A DNA stretch of 64,000 bases, taken from the NCBI GenBank assembly GCA_016932955.1, contig JAFGBV010000004.1:1-64000 (forward strand). Direction: 5' to 3'. Both the position numbers and the translations under genes were made by a program. The notes under the pieces are model-generated. The model did no database searches, was not told where the DNA came from, and was given only the letters and a program-made list of their open reading frames with translations. Each line of letters starts with the position of its first letter. The stretch's first letter is position 1. Below, one piece after another: positions 43,736-51,482 of the stretch. Source of the stretch: Anaerolineales bacterium (lineage in GTDB: Bacteria > Chloroflexota > Anaerolineae > Anaerolineales > UBA4823).

Positions 43736-44050
43736 ATGACTGAAGCACCCATCAACACCGAAATCACCCAGGACGACAAGCTCTGGGCAGCATTATCGTA
43801 CGTTTTCTCTCCAGTAATCCCGATTGTCATCCTGCTGATGGAAGATAAGAAGAGTCGCCCATACCTCAAATTCCACGCAGTGCAGGCGCTTGCTACTATC
43901 ATCGTATTATACATTCTTGCCACTGTTACGGTTGGCTGCGGAAGCATCCTGCTGTTCGCAATGCTGTATTGGGCTTACCAGGCTTACCAAGGCCAGGATG
44001 TCCGCATTCCCGTCATTACTGACTTCATCAAAAAGCAAGGCTGGGTTTAA
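43736..44050 (+). CDS. Small DUF4870-like membrane protein
   Basis: This 104-residue protein has two or three hydrophobic helices. DDKLWAALSYVFSPVIPIVI and YLKFHAVQALATIIVLYIL form the DUF4870 pattern (L-x-Y, then F-H-A-x-Q). I chose the ATG at 43736 because of its strong AGGAGGAA site and own promoter; the longer frame is overlap with the YwiC gene. A terminator follows at 44070. Function of the family is unknown. Confidence 0.78.
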   Translation: MTEAPINTEITQDDKLWAALSYVFSPVIPIVILLMEDKKSRPYLKFHAVQALATIIVLYILATVTVGCGSILLFAMLYWAYQAYQGQDVRIPVITDFIKKQGWV

Positions 44051-44069
44051 CCAGGAAATCAATCCATCG

Positions 44070-44110
44070 AACCCCGTCAGCGTTCCTGGACGATGACGGG
44101 GTTATTATTG
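44070..44110 (+). terminator. Terminator after the DUF4870 gene
   Basis: AACCCCGTCA (44070-44079) pairs with TGACGGGGTT (44094-44103), with additional inner CGT/ACG pairing, followed by ATTATT. A good intrinsic terminator, though the T-run is broken. Confidence 0.7.
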
Positions 44111-44128
44111 CTTGTAAAGGAGTGATCT

Positions 44129-44572
44129 GTGACCTCACAACCGCCGCCCTACGTCCCTCCCCAACCTCTATCTCCCTCGGATGAGCGCACCTACGCCATG
44201 CTGGCTCACCTGAGCGTCCTGGCCAACCTGGTTACCGGTTTCCTGGGGCCAGTGGCTGCAATTGTGCTCTACCTGGCGTACCGCGATCGCTCGCGCTACG
44301 TGGCCTATCATGCCATGCAGTCCTTTGTCTTCCAACTGATCTGGTGGGTTGGCGGCGGTATCCTGGCTGGGATTGCCTGGACAATCAGCGGCGTGCTCTC
44401 AGCAATCCTGATTGGCTGCGCCTTGATGCCAATCGCCGCAATCATCAGCCTGATGCCGTTGGCTGCGCTGGTGTATGGTGTGGTCGGCGCGATCCAGTGT
44501 AATCAGGGTCAGGATTTCAAGTACTGGCTGATCGGCGACTGGGTGCGCGGCACCCTGACCGGCCAGTCGTAG
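44129..44572 (+). CDS. DUF4870-domain membrane protein
   Basis: This 147-residue protein has a Pro-rich start (PPPYVPPQPLSPSDERT), then the DUF4870 pattern: TYAMLAHLSVLANLVTGFLG, AYRDRSRYVAYHAMQSFVFQ and four hydrophobic helices. The start is GTG at 44129 with AAAGGAGTGATCT upstream. It is followed after 10 bases by the DUF4190-like gene, so the two are probably co-transcribed. Function unknown. Confidence 0.78.
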   Translation: MTSQPPPYVPPQPLSPSDERTYAMLAHLSVLANLVTGFLGPVAAIVLYLAYRDRSRYVAYHAMQSFVFQLIWWVGGGILAGIAWTISGVLSAILIGCALMPIAAIISLMPLAALVYGVVGAIQCNQGQDFKYWLIGDWVRGTLTGQS

Positions 44573-44582
44573 CGAGAGTCAG

Positions 44583-45020
44583 ATGGGATACCAGTACCCG
44601 CCTCAACCCCCGCCCTACTATATGCCCCGGCCTGGCTCGAACAGCATGGCTAATTTCAGCTTCATCAGCGGGCTGACCGGTTGGATCATCGCCCTGATCA
44701 CCATCTGCGCCAATGTTGCAGTGGTAGTCCTTTCAGTTGCCACCCTGGGCATTGGCAGTGTATTGGGCTTCTGCACAGCGGCAGTCAGTTGTATCTCGCC
44801 GCTTGCCTGGCTGGTGGCGATCATCACCGGGCATGTCGCCCACGGGCAGATCGCCCGTACCCGCGAGGGCGGCGGCGGCACTGCCACCTTTGGGCTGTTG
44901 ATGGGCTATCTTGGCCTGGGGCTGCTGGTCTTGAGCATCTGCGTCATCGCTGTGCTTTCCATTGCTGGTGTGGTAGTGTCCATACCTTTCCTCACCGATC
45001 CCGATTTTTATAACTACTAG
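44583..45020 (+). CDS. DUF4190-like membrane protein
   Basis: This 145-residue protein has a Pro/Tyr-rich N-terminus (YQYPPQPPPYYMPRPG) and three hydrophobic segments. The middle loop GHVAHGQIARTREGGGGTAT resembles the GHxAxxxI-R motif of DUF4190 proteins. It is the last gene of the small membrane-protein set and is followed by a terminator. Function unknown. Confidence 0.72.
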   Translation: MGYQYPPQPPPYYMPRPGSNSMANFSFISGLTGWIIALITICANVAVVVLSVATLGIGSVLGFCTAAVSCISPLAWLVAIITGHVAHGQIARTREGGGGTATFGLLMGYLGLGLLVLSICVIAVLSIAGVVVSIPFLTDPDFYNY

Positions 45021-45054
45021 CCTCAGAAAAGGCATTTCCTTAAACTCATCTCCG

Positions 45055-45094
45055 AAAGAGGCGCATTCAGTACACGGATGCGCCTCTTTGTATT
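45055..45094 (+). terminator. Terminator after the DUF4190-like gene
   Basis: AAAGAGGCGCAT (45055-45066) pairs perfectly with ATGCGCCTCTTT (45078-45089), an 11-base loop, then TGTATT. It separates the membrane-protein genes from the glycine cleavage operon. Confidence 0.8.
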
Positions 45095-45143
45095 AGAATT
45101 GGTTCCACAGGTCACATAATCACTCAAGCTCAGGAGGCTTACG

Positions 45144-45527
45144 ATGAATACCCCCACCAATCTCAAGTATGCAGAAAGCAATGAATGGCTGATGGTTGAA
45201 GGGAATACCGGTACAATCGGCATTTCAGATTATGCTCAGAACCAACTCTCCGATATCGTTTTTGCAGAGATCGTGGTCGCCGAAGGCGATTCGGTCAACA
45301 AAGGCGATACCATCGCCACGATTGAGTCCGTCAAGGCCGCAGCCGATGTTTATACTCCGGTCAGCGGAAAAGTGGTCGCGGTTAATGAGACGCTTGGCAA
45401 TACGCCCGAAGTGATCAACAGCGACCCCTATGGCAATGCCTGGATTGTGAAGATCGAAATGACCAACCCGGCCGAATTGAACACCTTGATGGATGCTGCC
45501 GCTTATGAGGCGCAGATCCAGGAGTAA
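45144..45527 (+). CDS. gcvH: Glycine cleavage system H protein
   Basis: This 127-residue lipoyl carrier protein of the glycine cleavage complex shuttles the aminomethyl group from P protein to T protein. Lys64 in IESVKAAADVYTPVSGKV is the lipoylation site. TCAGGAGGCTTACG precedes the ATG. It heads the order gcvH-gcvPA-gcvPB. No gcvT is found in the window and no glycine riboswitch is recognisable upstream. Confidence 0.93.
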   Translation: MNTPTNLKYAESNEWLMVEGNTGTIGISDYAQNQLSDIVFAEIVVAEGDSVNKGDTIATIESVKAAADVYTPVSGKVVAVNETLGNTPEVINSDPYGNAWIVKIEMTNPAELNTLMDAAAYEAQIQE

Positions 45528-45535
45528 AATGCCCC

Positions 45536-46885
45536 ATGTTTATTCCTCATACGGACGCTGAGCGGGAGGCAATGCTGCGCAGCATCGGCGTGGAATCCTT
45601 AGAAAGCCTTTTCCAGGCCGTCCCTGCCAGGCATCGTTTTCCTCAGCTCAATTTACCCCCTACCCTCACGGAGATGGAAGCCGCAGCCGAGCTGCAGGAT
45701 ATGGCTTGGGCAAATGAAACCACCCGCGACCTGATCTGTTTCCTGGGCGCTGGCGCATACAACCATTATGTACCGGCTGCAGTGGATGCCATGATCCGAC
45801 GCGGTGAGTTCCTCACCGCTTATACACCCTACCAGCCAGAGCTCTCGCAAGGCACATTACAGGCCATCTTCGAATACCAGAGCCTGGTTGCTGCGCTGAC
45901 AGGCATGGAAGTATGCAACGCTTCGCATTATGACGGCGCCACCGCCGTGGCAGAAGCCGTGAACATGGCTTACGCCAACTTCCGCGGCAAACGCAGCAAG
46001 GTTGTGCTCTCCCCCTCACTACACCCGCAATACCGCCAGACTGTCCGCACATACACTGATCCCATGCCTCTAACCTTGGTCGGCGACGAGCCGGGAGTGG
46101 ACCTGGCTCAGGGCCCTCAGGCATTGATCCCCTTAATCGACGCCAACACAGCGCTGGTGGTGGTGCAGTACCCAGACTTCTTTGGACGAATCTACGATTA
46201 CAGCAGCCTGGCTCAGGCAGCCCACGCCGCGGGTGCACTGCTGTGCATTGCCATCAACCCCATTGCGCTGGGTATATTGAAAACCCCAGGAGAAATGGAT
46301 GCAGACATCGTCACTGGAGAAGGCCAACCGCTGGGTGTTCCCTTATCCTACGGCGGTCCTTACCTGGGATTATTTGCCACGCGCAAGGAATATGTGCGCA
46401 AGATGGCAGGCCGCCTGGCTGGTGAGACGGTGGACAATCGCGGCCAAAGAGCCTATGTGCTCACCCTCACCGCTCGCGAGCAACACATCCGCCGCGAAAA
46501 GGCCACCTCGAACATCTGCACCAACCAAGGGCTGATTGCTCTCGCATCAGCCGTTTACCTGAGCCTGCTGGGCAAGAACGGGCTGCGCCAATTAGCAGAA
46601 CTCAATTACCAAAAAGCACACTATGCCGCCCAGCGCTTCGCCTCTGTCGCAGGTTTTGGCCTGTGGTCCAACGAGCAATTTTTCAACGAGTTTGTGCTTA
46701 AATCCCCGGCGCCAATCGCTGAGGTGAATGAACTCTTGCTCGACCATGGTATCTTGGGCGGATACGATCTGGGCAAAGACTACCCCGCGCTGGAGAACCA
46801 CATGCTGCTGGCAGTGACCGAGCTGAACACGCGCGAGGATATCGAAACAATGACCGAGGTACTGAGGGAGGTGTCAAATGAGTGA
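45536..46885 (+). CDS. gcvPA: Glycine dehydrogenase (decarboxylating) subunit 1
   Basis: This 449-residue N-terminal half of the two-subunit P protein starts with FIPHTDAEREAMLRSIGVES, the standard beginning. FLGAGAYNHYVPAAVDAM and YTPYQPELSQGTLQAIFEYQ are family signatures. It lacks the PLP lysine, which is in subunit 2. It forms the glycine decarboxylase with the overlapping gcvPB product. AGGAGTAAA lies upstream of the ATG. Confidence 0.93.
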   Translation: MFIPHTDAEREAMLRSIGVESLESLFQAVPARHRFPQLNLPPTLTEMEAAAELQDMAWANETTRDLICFLGAGAYNHYVPAAVDAMIRRGEFLTAYTPYQPELSQGTLQAIFEYQSLVAALTGMEVCNASHYDGATAVAEAVNMAYANFRGKRSKVVLSPSLHPQYRQTVRTYTDPMPLTLVGDEPGVDLAQGPQALIPLIDANTALVVVQYPDFFGRIYDYSSLAQAAHAAGALLCIAINPIALGILKTPGEMDADIVTGEGQPLGVPLSYGGPYLGLFATRKEYVRKMAGRLAGETVDNRGQRAYVLTLTAREQHIRREKATSNICTNQGLIALASAVYLSLLGKNGLRQLAELNYQKAHYAAQRFASVAGFGLWSNEQFFNEFVLKSPAPIAEVNELLLDHGILGGYDLGKDYPALENHMLLAVTELNTREDIETMTEVLREVSNE

Positions 46886-48356
46886 ACCGCAGTTATGTGA
46901 GATTTCCGTGGCAGGCCGCCAGGGAATGCGCTTCCCTGAACCAGATGTGCCGCGCGTAGCCCTGCCCACAGAATTGCTGCGGCAGGAGTTGCCATTGCCA
47001 GAGATTTCGGAGCTGGACGTGATCCGCCATTTCACCCGCCTCTCCCAGCTCAACTACAGCATCGATACCGGCTACTACCCGCTGGGATCGTGTACGATGA
47101 AGTACAACCCCAAGATCAACGAAGAAATTGCCCGCCTGCCTGGCTTTGCTGCCATCCATCCTCTACAGCCAATCGAAACCACACAAGGCGCATTGCTGCT
47201 GATGTATCAACTACAGGAATGGCTGAAAGAAATCGGCGGTTTTGCTGGCGTTACACTGCAGCCTGCTGCTGGCGCGCATGGTGAGCTGACTGGCGTTTTG
47301 ATCATCCGCGCCTTTCACCACGCCCGCGGGGATGATCGCCGCGATAAAATATTAATCCCCGATTCAGCCCACGGCACCAACCCGGCCACCTCTGCAATGA
47401 GCGGTATGCGCGTGATGGAGCTGAAATCAGATTTGCGCGGCAATGTGGACCTGGAAGCATTGCGGGCAGAGTGCGATGACACCCTGGCTGGCCTGATGCT
47501 GACCAATCCCAATACGCTAGGGTTGTTTGATGAGAATGTAGAAGAAGTTATCCGCATGGTGCATGAGGCAGGCGGCCTGGTATATGGAGACGGCGCCAAC
47601 ATGAACGCCCTGCTGGGTATCGTTCGCCCCGGAGATCTGGGGATCGATGTACTGCACTACAACCTGCACAAAACCTTCTCCACGCCTCACGGCGGCGGCG
47701 GCCCTGGCTCTGGGCCGGTGGGTGTGGCTAAACACCTGGTCGATTTTCTGCCCGCGCCGGTCGTTGGCATTCTGGAAGAAGGGGATGAGGAAATGCCTCC
47801 TTTATACGGGTTAATCAACCCACCCCACAGCATCGGACGGGTGAAATCCTTCAACGGGCACTTTGGCATGATGGTGCGCGCCTATACCTACATTGCCATG
47901 CATGGGCCACAGGGCTTGCGCAAGATTGCCGAGCACGCCGTGCTGAACGCCAACTACCTCAAGGCACGCTTGCAGAATATCTATCATGTTCCCTATGACC
48001 GGGTGTGCATGCATGAATTCGTTGCAGAAGGGCGCTGGGCTGATGCACCTGAAATCCACGCCTTGGATATCGCCAAGCGCCTGATGGATTACAAGTTCCA
48101 CCCACCCACCAACTACTTCCCGCTCATCGTTCACGAAGCGCTGATGATTGAGCCAACCGAAACGGAGAGCAAAGAAACCCTGGATGCCTTCGCTGATGCC
48201 TTGATCAAGATCGCCGAAGAGGCCCATACCCAGCCCGAGCTGCTAAAAGAAGCCCCCCACTATACCACGGTGGGAAGGCTGGATGAAGTCAAGGCTGCCA
48301 AAGAATTGGTGCTGTGCTGCGAAGTCTGTGCGCCAGACTCCGCGGGTAACTGCTAG
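46878..48356 (+). CDS. gcvPB: Glycine dehydrogenase (decarboxylating) subunit 2
   Basis: This 492-residue PLP-binding half of P protein binds the cofactor on Lys265 in HYNLHKTFSTPHGGGGPGSG. DTGYYPLGSCTMKYNPKINE is the typical substrate-loop region. With gcvPA it decarboxylates glycine and loads the H protein. It overlaps gcvPA by eight bases. The C-terminus carries a Cys-rich CCEVCAPDSAGNC, which I cannot explain. Confidence 0.93.
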   Translation: MSEPQLCEISVAGRQGMRFPEPDVPRVALPTELLRQELPLPEISELDVIRHFTRLSQLNYSIDTGYYPLGSCTMKYNPKINEEIARLPGFAAIHPLQPIETTQGALLLMYQLQEWLKEIGGFAGVTLQPAAGAHGELTGVLIIRAFHHARGDDRRDKILIPDSAHGTNPATSAMSGMRVMELKSDLRGNVDLEALRAECDDTLAGLMLTNPNTLGLFDENVEEVIRMVHEAGGLVYGDGANMNALLGIVRPGDLGIDVLHYNLHKTFSTPHGGGGPGSGPVGVAKHLVDFLPAPVVGILEEGDEEMPPLYGLINPPHSIGRVKSFNGHFGMMVRAYTYIAMHGPQGLRKIAEHAVLNANYLKARLQNIYHVPYDRVCMHEFVAEGRWADAPEIHALDIAKRLMDYKFHPPTNYFPLIVHEALMIEPTETESKETLDAFADALIKIAEEAHTQPELLKEAPHYTTVGRLDEVKAAKELVLCCEVCAPDSAGNC

Positions 48357-50081
48357 ATGAGCAAAGATCAAATCCAAAATTCGTTTGAGTTCGTAGAACC
48401 CCGCCCATCGGTAGAGATCCACCTGCCAGATGGGCGGGTAATTTCGGGGACGCGCGGCGCCCAGGTGGGCAAATTCCTGGAGCTGCTCAAGGAGAACTCG
48501 CCTTCGCCGATCATCGGCGCGGTGGTAAACGGCGAACTGCGCGAATTGGCCTATCCAATCCACATGGATGCCCACGTAAAGCCGGTGACGATGAGCGAGG
48601 CAGATGGGATGTTGATCTACCGCCGCTCGCTTACTTTCCTGCTCGATGCAGCAGCCGAGGAGCTCTTCCCAGACGCAGAGCTGACCATCGATCACTCTGT
48701 TTCATCGGGCGGCTATTACTGCGAGATCAAAGGCCGCCCAGCGCTGCAAGAGGGAGAACTGGCTGATCTGGAAGCACACATGCGTTCCATGGTTGAAGCC
48801 AACCTGCCCATCACCCGGCGAGAAGTGCCCCTGGCAGAGGCAATCGCATATTTTGAAGCCAAGGGGTACACCGATAAGGTACGCTTGCTAGCGCACCGCC
48901 AGAAAGATTACTTAACGCTGTACCGCATCCTGGACCACCAGGATTACCACCATGGCTACATGGTTCCGTCCACCGGCTATCTGCGCTGGTTCAGCCTATT
49001 GCCGATCGAAGGCGGCTTCACCCTGCGCTTTCCTCGCCGCCACGCTCCAACACAGCTTTCGCCGATGCCAGATTACCCCAAATTGCTGGCAACCTTCCGC
49101 CAGTACGGCAAATGGTTGGATCGCCTGGGAATAGCCAGCGTTGGGCAGCTCAATGACGCCATCCAGGCAGGGCGCATCCACGAGATCATCCTCGTCTCCG
49201 AGGCGCTGCACGAGCAGTATGCTACCGATATCGCCGCTCAAATCACAGAGCGACTGGAAAAGTTGCGCATCATTCTGATCGCTGGGCCCTCCTCTTCAGG
49301 GAAAACCACCCTCTCCAAACGTCTCACCATCCAGCTCTTATCGCAGGGAATTTCGCCATACCCGCTGGAGATGGATAATTACTTCGTCGATCGCGAGCAC
49401 ACTCCCTTGGGTGAGGATGGGAAGCCAGATTTCGAGACCATCGCCGCAGTGGATACACAAAATCTGGCGCAAGATCTAATAAAGCTGGTAGCAGGCGAAT
49501 GTGTGCAAATACCCCACTTTAACTTCAAACTCGGCAAGCGCGAGTTGGGCGAGGAAATCCAGCTTCAACCCGGTCAGGTGATCATCCTGGAGGGCATTCA
49601 CGGGCTCAATCCCGCGCTGCTGCCCGATTTCCCCGTGGAACATACCTTCCGTATCTACACCTCCTGCCTGACCCAGCTCAACCTTGACCGCCACAACCGC
49701 ATCTCCACCACCGATACCAGGCTGGTGCGGCGCATTGTGCGCGACGCCCGTGAGCGCGGTTATACCGCCCGCGAAACGATCCAGCGCTGGGATTCAGTGC
49801 GGCGCGGCGAAAAGCGCAATATCTTCCCCTACCAGGAAAATGCCGACGTCATGTTCAACTCAGCCCTGGCTTACGAGCTTTCGGCTCTCAAGCTGCTGGC
49901 AGAGCCATTGCTGCGCCAGGTTCCCTTGAACACGCCGGAGTACATCGAAGCCAAGCGTTTGCTGGCTTTGTTGGAATGGTTCCAACCGGTTACCACCGAG
50001 TTGATCCCAGAGAACTCGATCTTGCGCGAGTTCATTGGAGGATCGATCCTGAAAGAGTTCAAACTTTGGCCTAACGAATAA
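48357..50081 (+). CDS. Nucleoside (uridine) kinase fused to ThrRS-like TGS and editing-type domains
   Basis: This 574-residue protein has a TGS-like domain (about 15-80, IHLPDGRVISGTRGAQVGKF), then a ThrRS/AlaRS second additional domain-like part (about 80-200, with TIDHSVSSGGYYCEI). The C-terminal kinase domain starts with P-loop AGPSSSGKTTLSKRL near residue 308 and has MDNYFVDREHTP, VIILEGIHGLNP and RRIVRDARERGY, as in uridine/phosphoribulokinase-family enzymes. It begins directly after the gcvPB stop, so it is co-transcribed with the glycine cleavage genes. It probably phosphorylates a nucleoside; the role of the tRNA-synthetase-like half is unknown. Confidence 0.82.
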   Translation: MSKDQIQNSFEFVEPRPSVEIHLPDGRVISGTRGAQVGKFLELLKENSPSPIIGAVVNGELRELAYPIHMDAHVKPVTMSEADGMLIYRRSLTFLLDAAAEELFPDAELTIDHSVSSGGYYCEIKGRPALQEGELADLEAHMRSMVEANLPITRREVPLAEAIAYFEAKGYTDKVRLLAHRQKDYLTLYRILDHQDYHHGYMVPSTGYLRWFSLLPIEGGFTLRFPRRHAPTQLSPMPDYPKLLATFRQYGKWLDRLGIASVGQLNDAIQAGRIHEIILVSEALHEQYATDIAAQITERLEKLRIILIAGPSSSGKTTLSKRLTIQLLSQGISPYPLEMDNYFVDREHTPLGEDGKPDFETIAAVDTQNLAQDLIKLVAGECVQIPHFNFKLGKRELGEEIQLQPGQVIILEGIHGLNPALLPDFPVEHTFRIYTSCLTQLNLDRHNRISTTDTRLVRRIVRDARERGYTARETIQRWDSVRRGEKRNIFPYQENADVMFNSALAYELSALKLLAEPLLRQVPLNTPEYIEAKRLLALLEWFQPVTTELIPENSILREFIGGSILKEFKLWPNE

Positions 50082-50101
50082 TAGTCTTAGGAGGCGCCAA
50101 C

Positions 50102-51451
50102 GTGGAAGGACGCGATAAGATCATGCGCACAGTGCGCGTGCGCAACCAGAAACGTCTGGGCACACTCGCACGTGTGCTGGCAGCAATCTCTGCAGCTGGC
50201 GGGGATATCGGCGAAATCCGCATGCCGTTGGAGACTTCTCAATATACTATTCGCGACATCTCCATCTACACCGATAACCAGGAACAGATGGAACAGGTGC
50301 TGGCAGCCATAGCCAGCACCCACGGGACTCATATCCTGGCTGTGCGCGATGATGTTTTGGAGCTGCACCAAAAAGGGAAAATCGCCATCCGCAGCCGCTG
50401 GCCGATAGAAGACCTGTACACCTTGCGGCGGGTTTATACCCCCGGCGTGGCAGAGGTGTGCTTGAAGATTGCCAGCGAGCCAGACCTGGCACGCCAGTAC
50501 ACAGCCATCAGCCACATGGTCGCCATCGTCACCGATGGCACAGCCATATTGGGTCTGGGCGATATCGGGCCTGTGGCAGGAATGCCCGTGATGGAGGGGA
50601 AAGCCATGCTGATGGAAACCCTGGTAGGGCTTTCGGGCATACCTATCCTGCTGAACAGCAAAGACCCCGATACCATCGTTGAAACCATTGCCACCATCGC
50701 GCCAACATTTTCTGCCATCCAGCTCGAAGATATCTCTGCCCCGCGATGTTTTGAGATCGAGGAACGCTTGCAAGAACGCCTGGACATCCCCGTGATGCAT
50801 GACGACCAGCATGGCACAGCCGTGGTGACCACCGCAGCGCTTAAAGCCGCCTCACGTATGACCGGCCTGGCTTTGGAGAAAGCCACCATCGGGCAGATCG
50901 GCCTCGGCGCAGCAGGGCACGCCACCGGGTGCATGTTGATGCACCTGACCGGCAAGCCCGTGCTGGGAGCCGACCTTTCAAATGACGCTCTCAGACACTT
51001 CGAACAGGCAGGCGGCAGGCAGTCAACCTTGCAGGAGATCATGGCAACGGCAGATGTGGTGGTCGCCACTACCGGCGCTCCGGGGCTGATCAAGCCCGAA
51101 ATGGTGCGCCAGGGGCAGATCATTCTTGCCCTCTCCAATCCCAGCCCGGAGATTCTGCCAGAGGTAGCCCTCAAAGCCGGTGCTGCATTCGCCGCCGATG
51201 GTAAATCCGTTAACAATGTGCTCGGTTTTCCGGGCATCTTGCGCGGGGCAGTGGATTGTTACGCCACACGCTTCAGCCAAGAGATGTATCTGGCAGCAGC
51301 CAATGCCATTGCCAACCTCACCCCGCCAGATGAGCTGGTCCCCAATCCACTAGATAAAAACATTCACCGCGCTGTAGCTCGCGCTGTGGCAAAAAAGGCG
51401 ATCGAGCAGGGCCTGGCGCGCGTGGATGATGTGCCCTATCTTGAAGAATGA
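50102..51451 (+). CDS. NAD(P)-dependent malic enzyme with N-terminal ACT domain
   Basis: This 449-residue protein begins with an ACT regulatory domain (about 6-80: TVRVRNQKRLGTLARVLAAI) and continues with a short bacterial malic enzyme. Catalytic Tyr lies in LRRVYTPGVAEVC and Lys in VMEGKAML. The metal site is QLEDISAPRCFEIE, with DDQHGTAVVT downstream; the NAD(P) site is IGQIGLGAAGHATG. It converts malate to pyruvate and CO2, and the ACT domain suggests amino-acid control. The start is GTG at 50102 with TTAGGAGGCGCC upstream. Confidence 0.9.
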   Translation: MEGRDKIMRTVRVRNQKRLGTLARVLAAISAAGGDIGEIRMPLETSQYTIRDISIYTDNQEQMEQVLAAIASTHGTHILAVRDDVLELHQKGKIAIRSRWPIEDLYTLRRVYTPGVAEVCLKIASEPDLARQYTAISHMVAIVTDGTAILGLGDIGPVAGMPVMEGKAMLMETLVGLSGIPILLNSKDPDTIVETIATIAPTFSAIQLEDISAPRCFEIEERLQERLDIPVMHDDQHGTAVVTTAALKAASRMTGLALEKATIGQIGLGAAGHATGCMLMHLTGKPVLGADLSNDALRHFEQAGGRQSTLQEIMATADVVVATTGAPGLIKPEMVRQGQIILALSNPSPEILPEVALKAGAAFAADGKSVNNVLGFPGILRGAVDCYATRFSQEMYLAAANAIANLTPPDELVPNPLDKNIHRAVARAVAKKAIEQGLARVDDVPYLEE

Positions 51452-51482
51452 TCATCCTTTGGGTTCCCCCCAAGGCATTCCC

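Noticed and set aside
45021..45143. Glycine riboswitch upstream of gcvH
   Set aside because: The 123-base gap is mostly a terminator and a short promoter region; no tandem aptamer pattern is visible.
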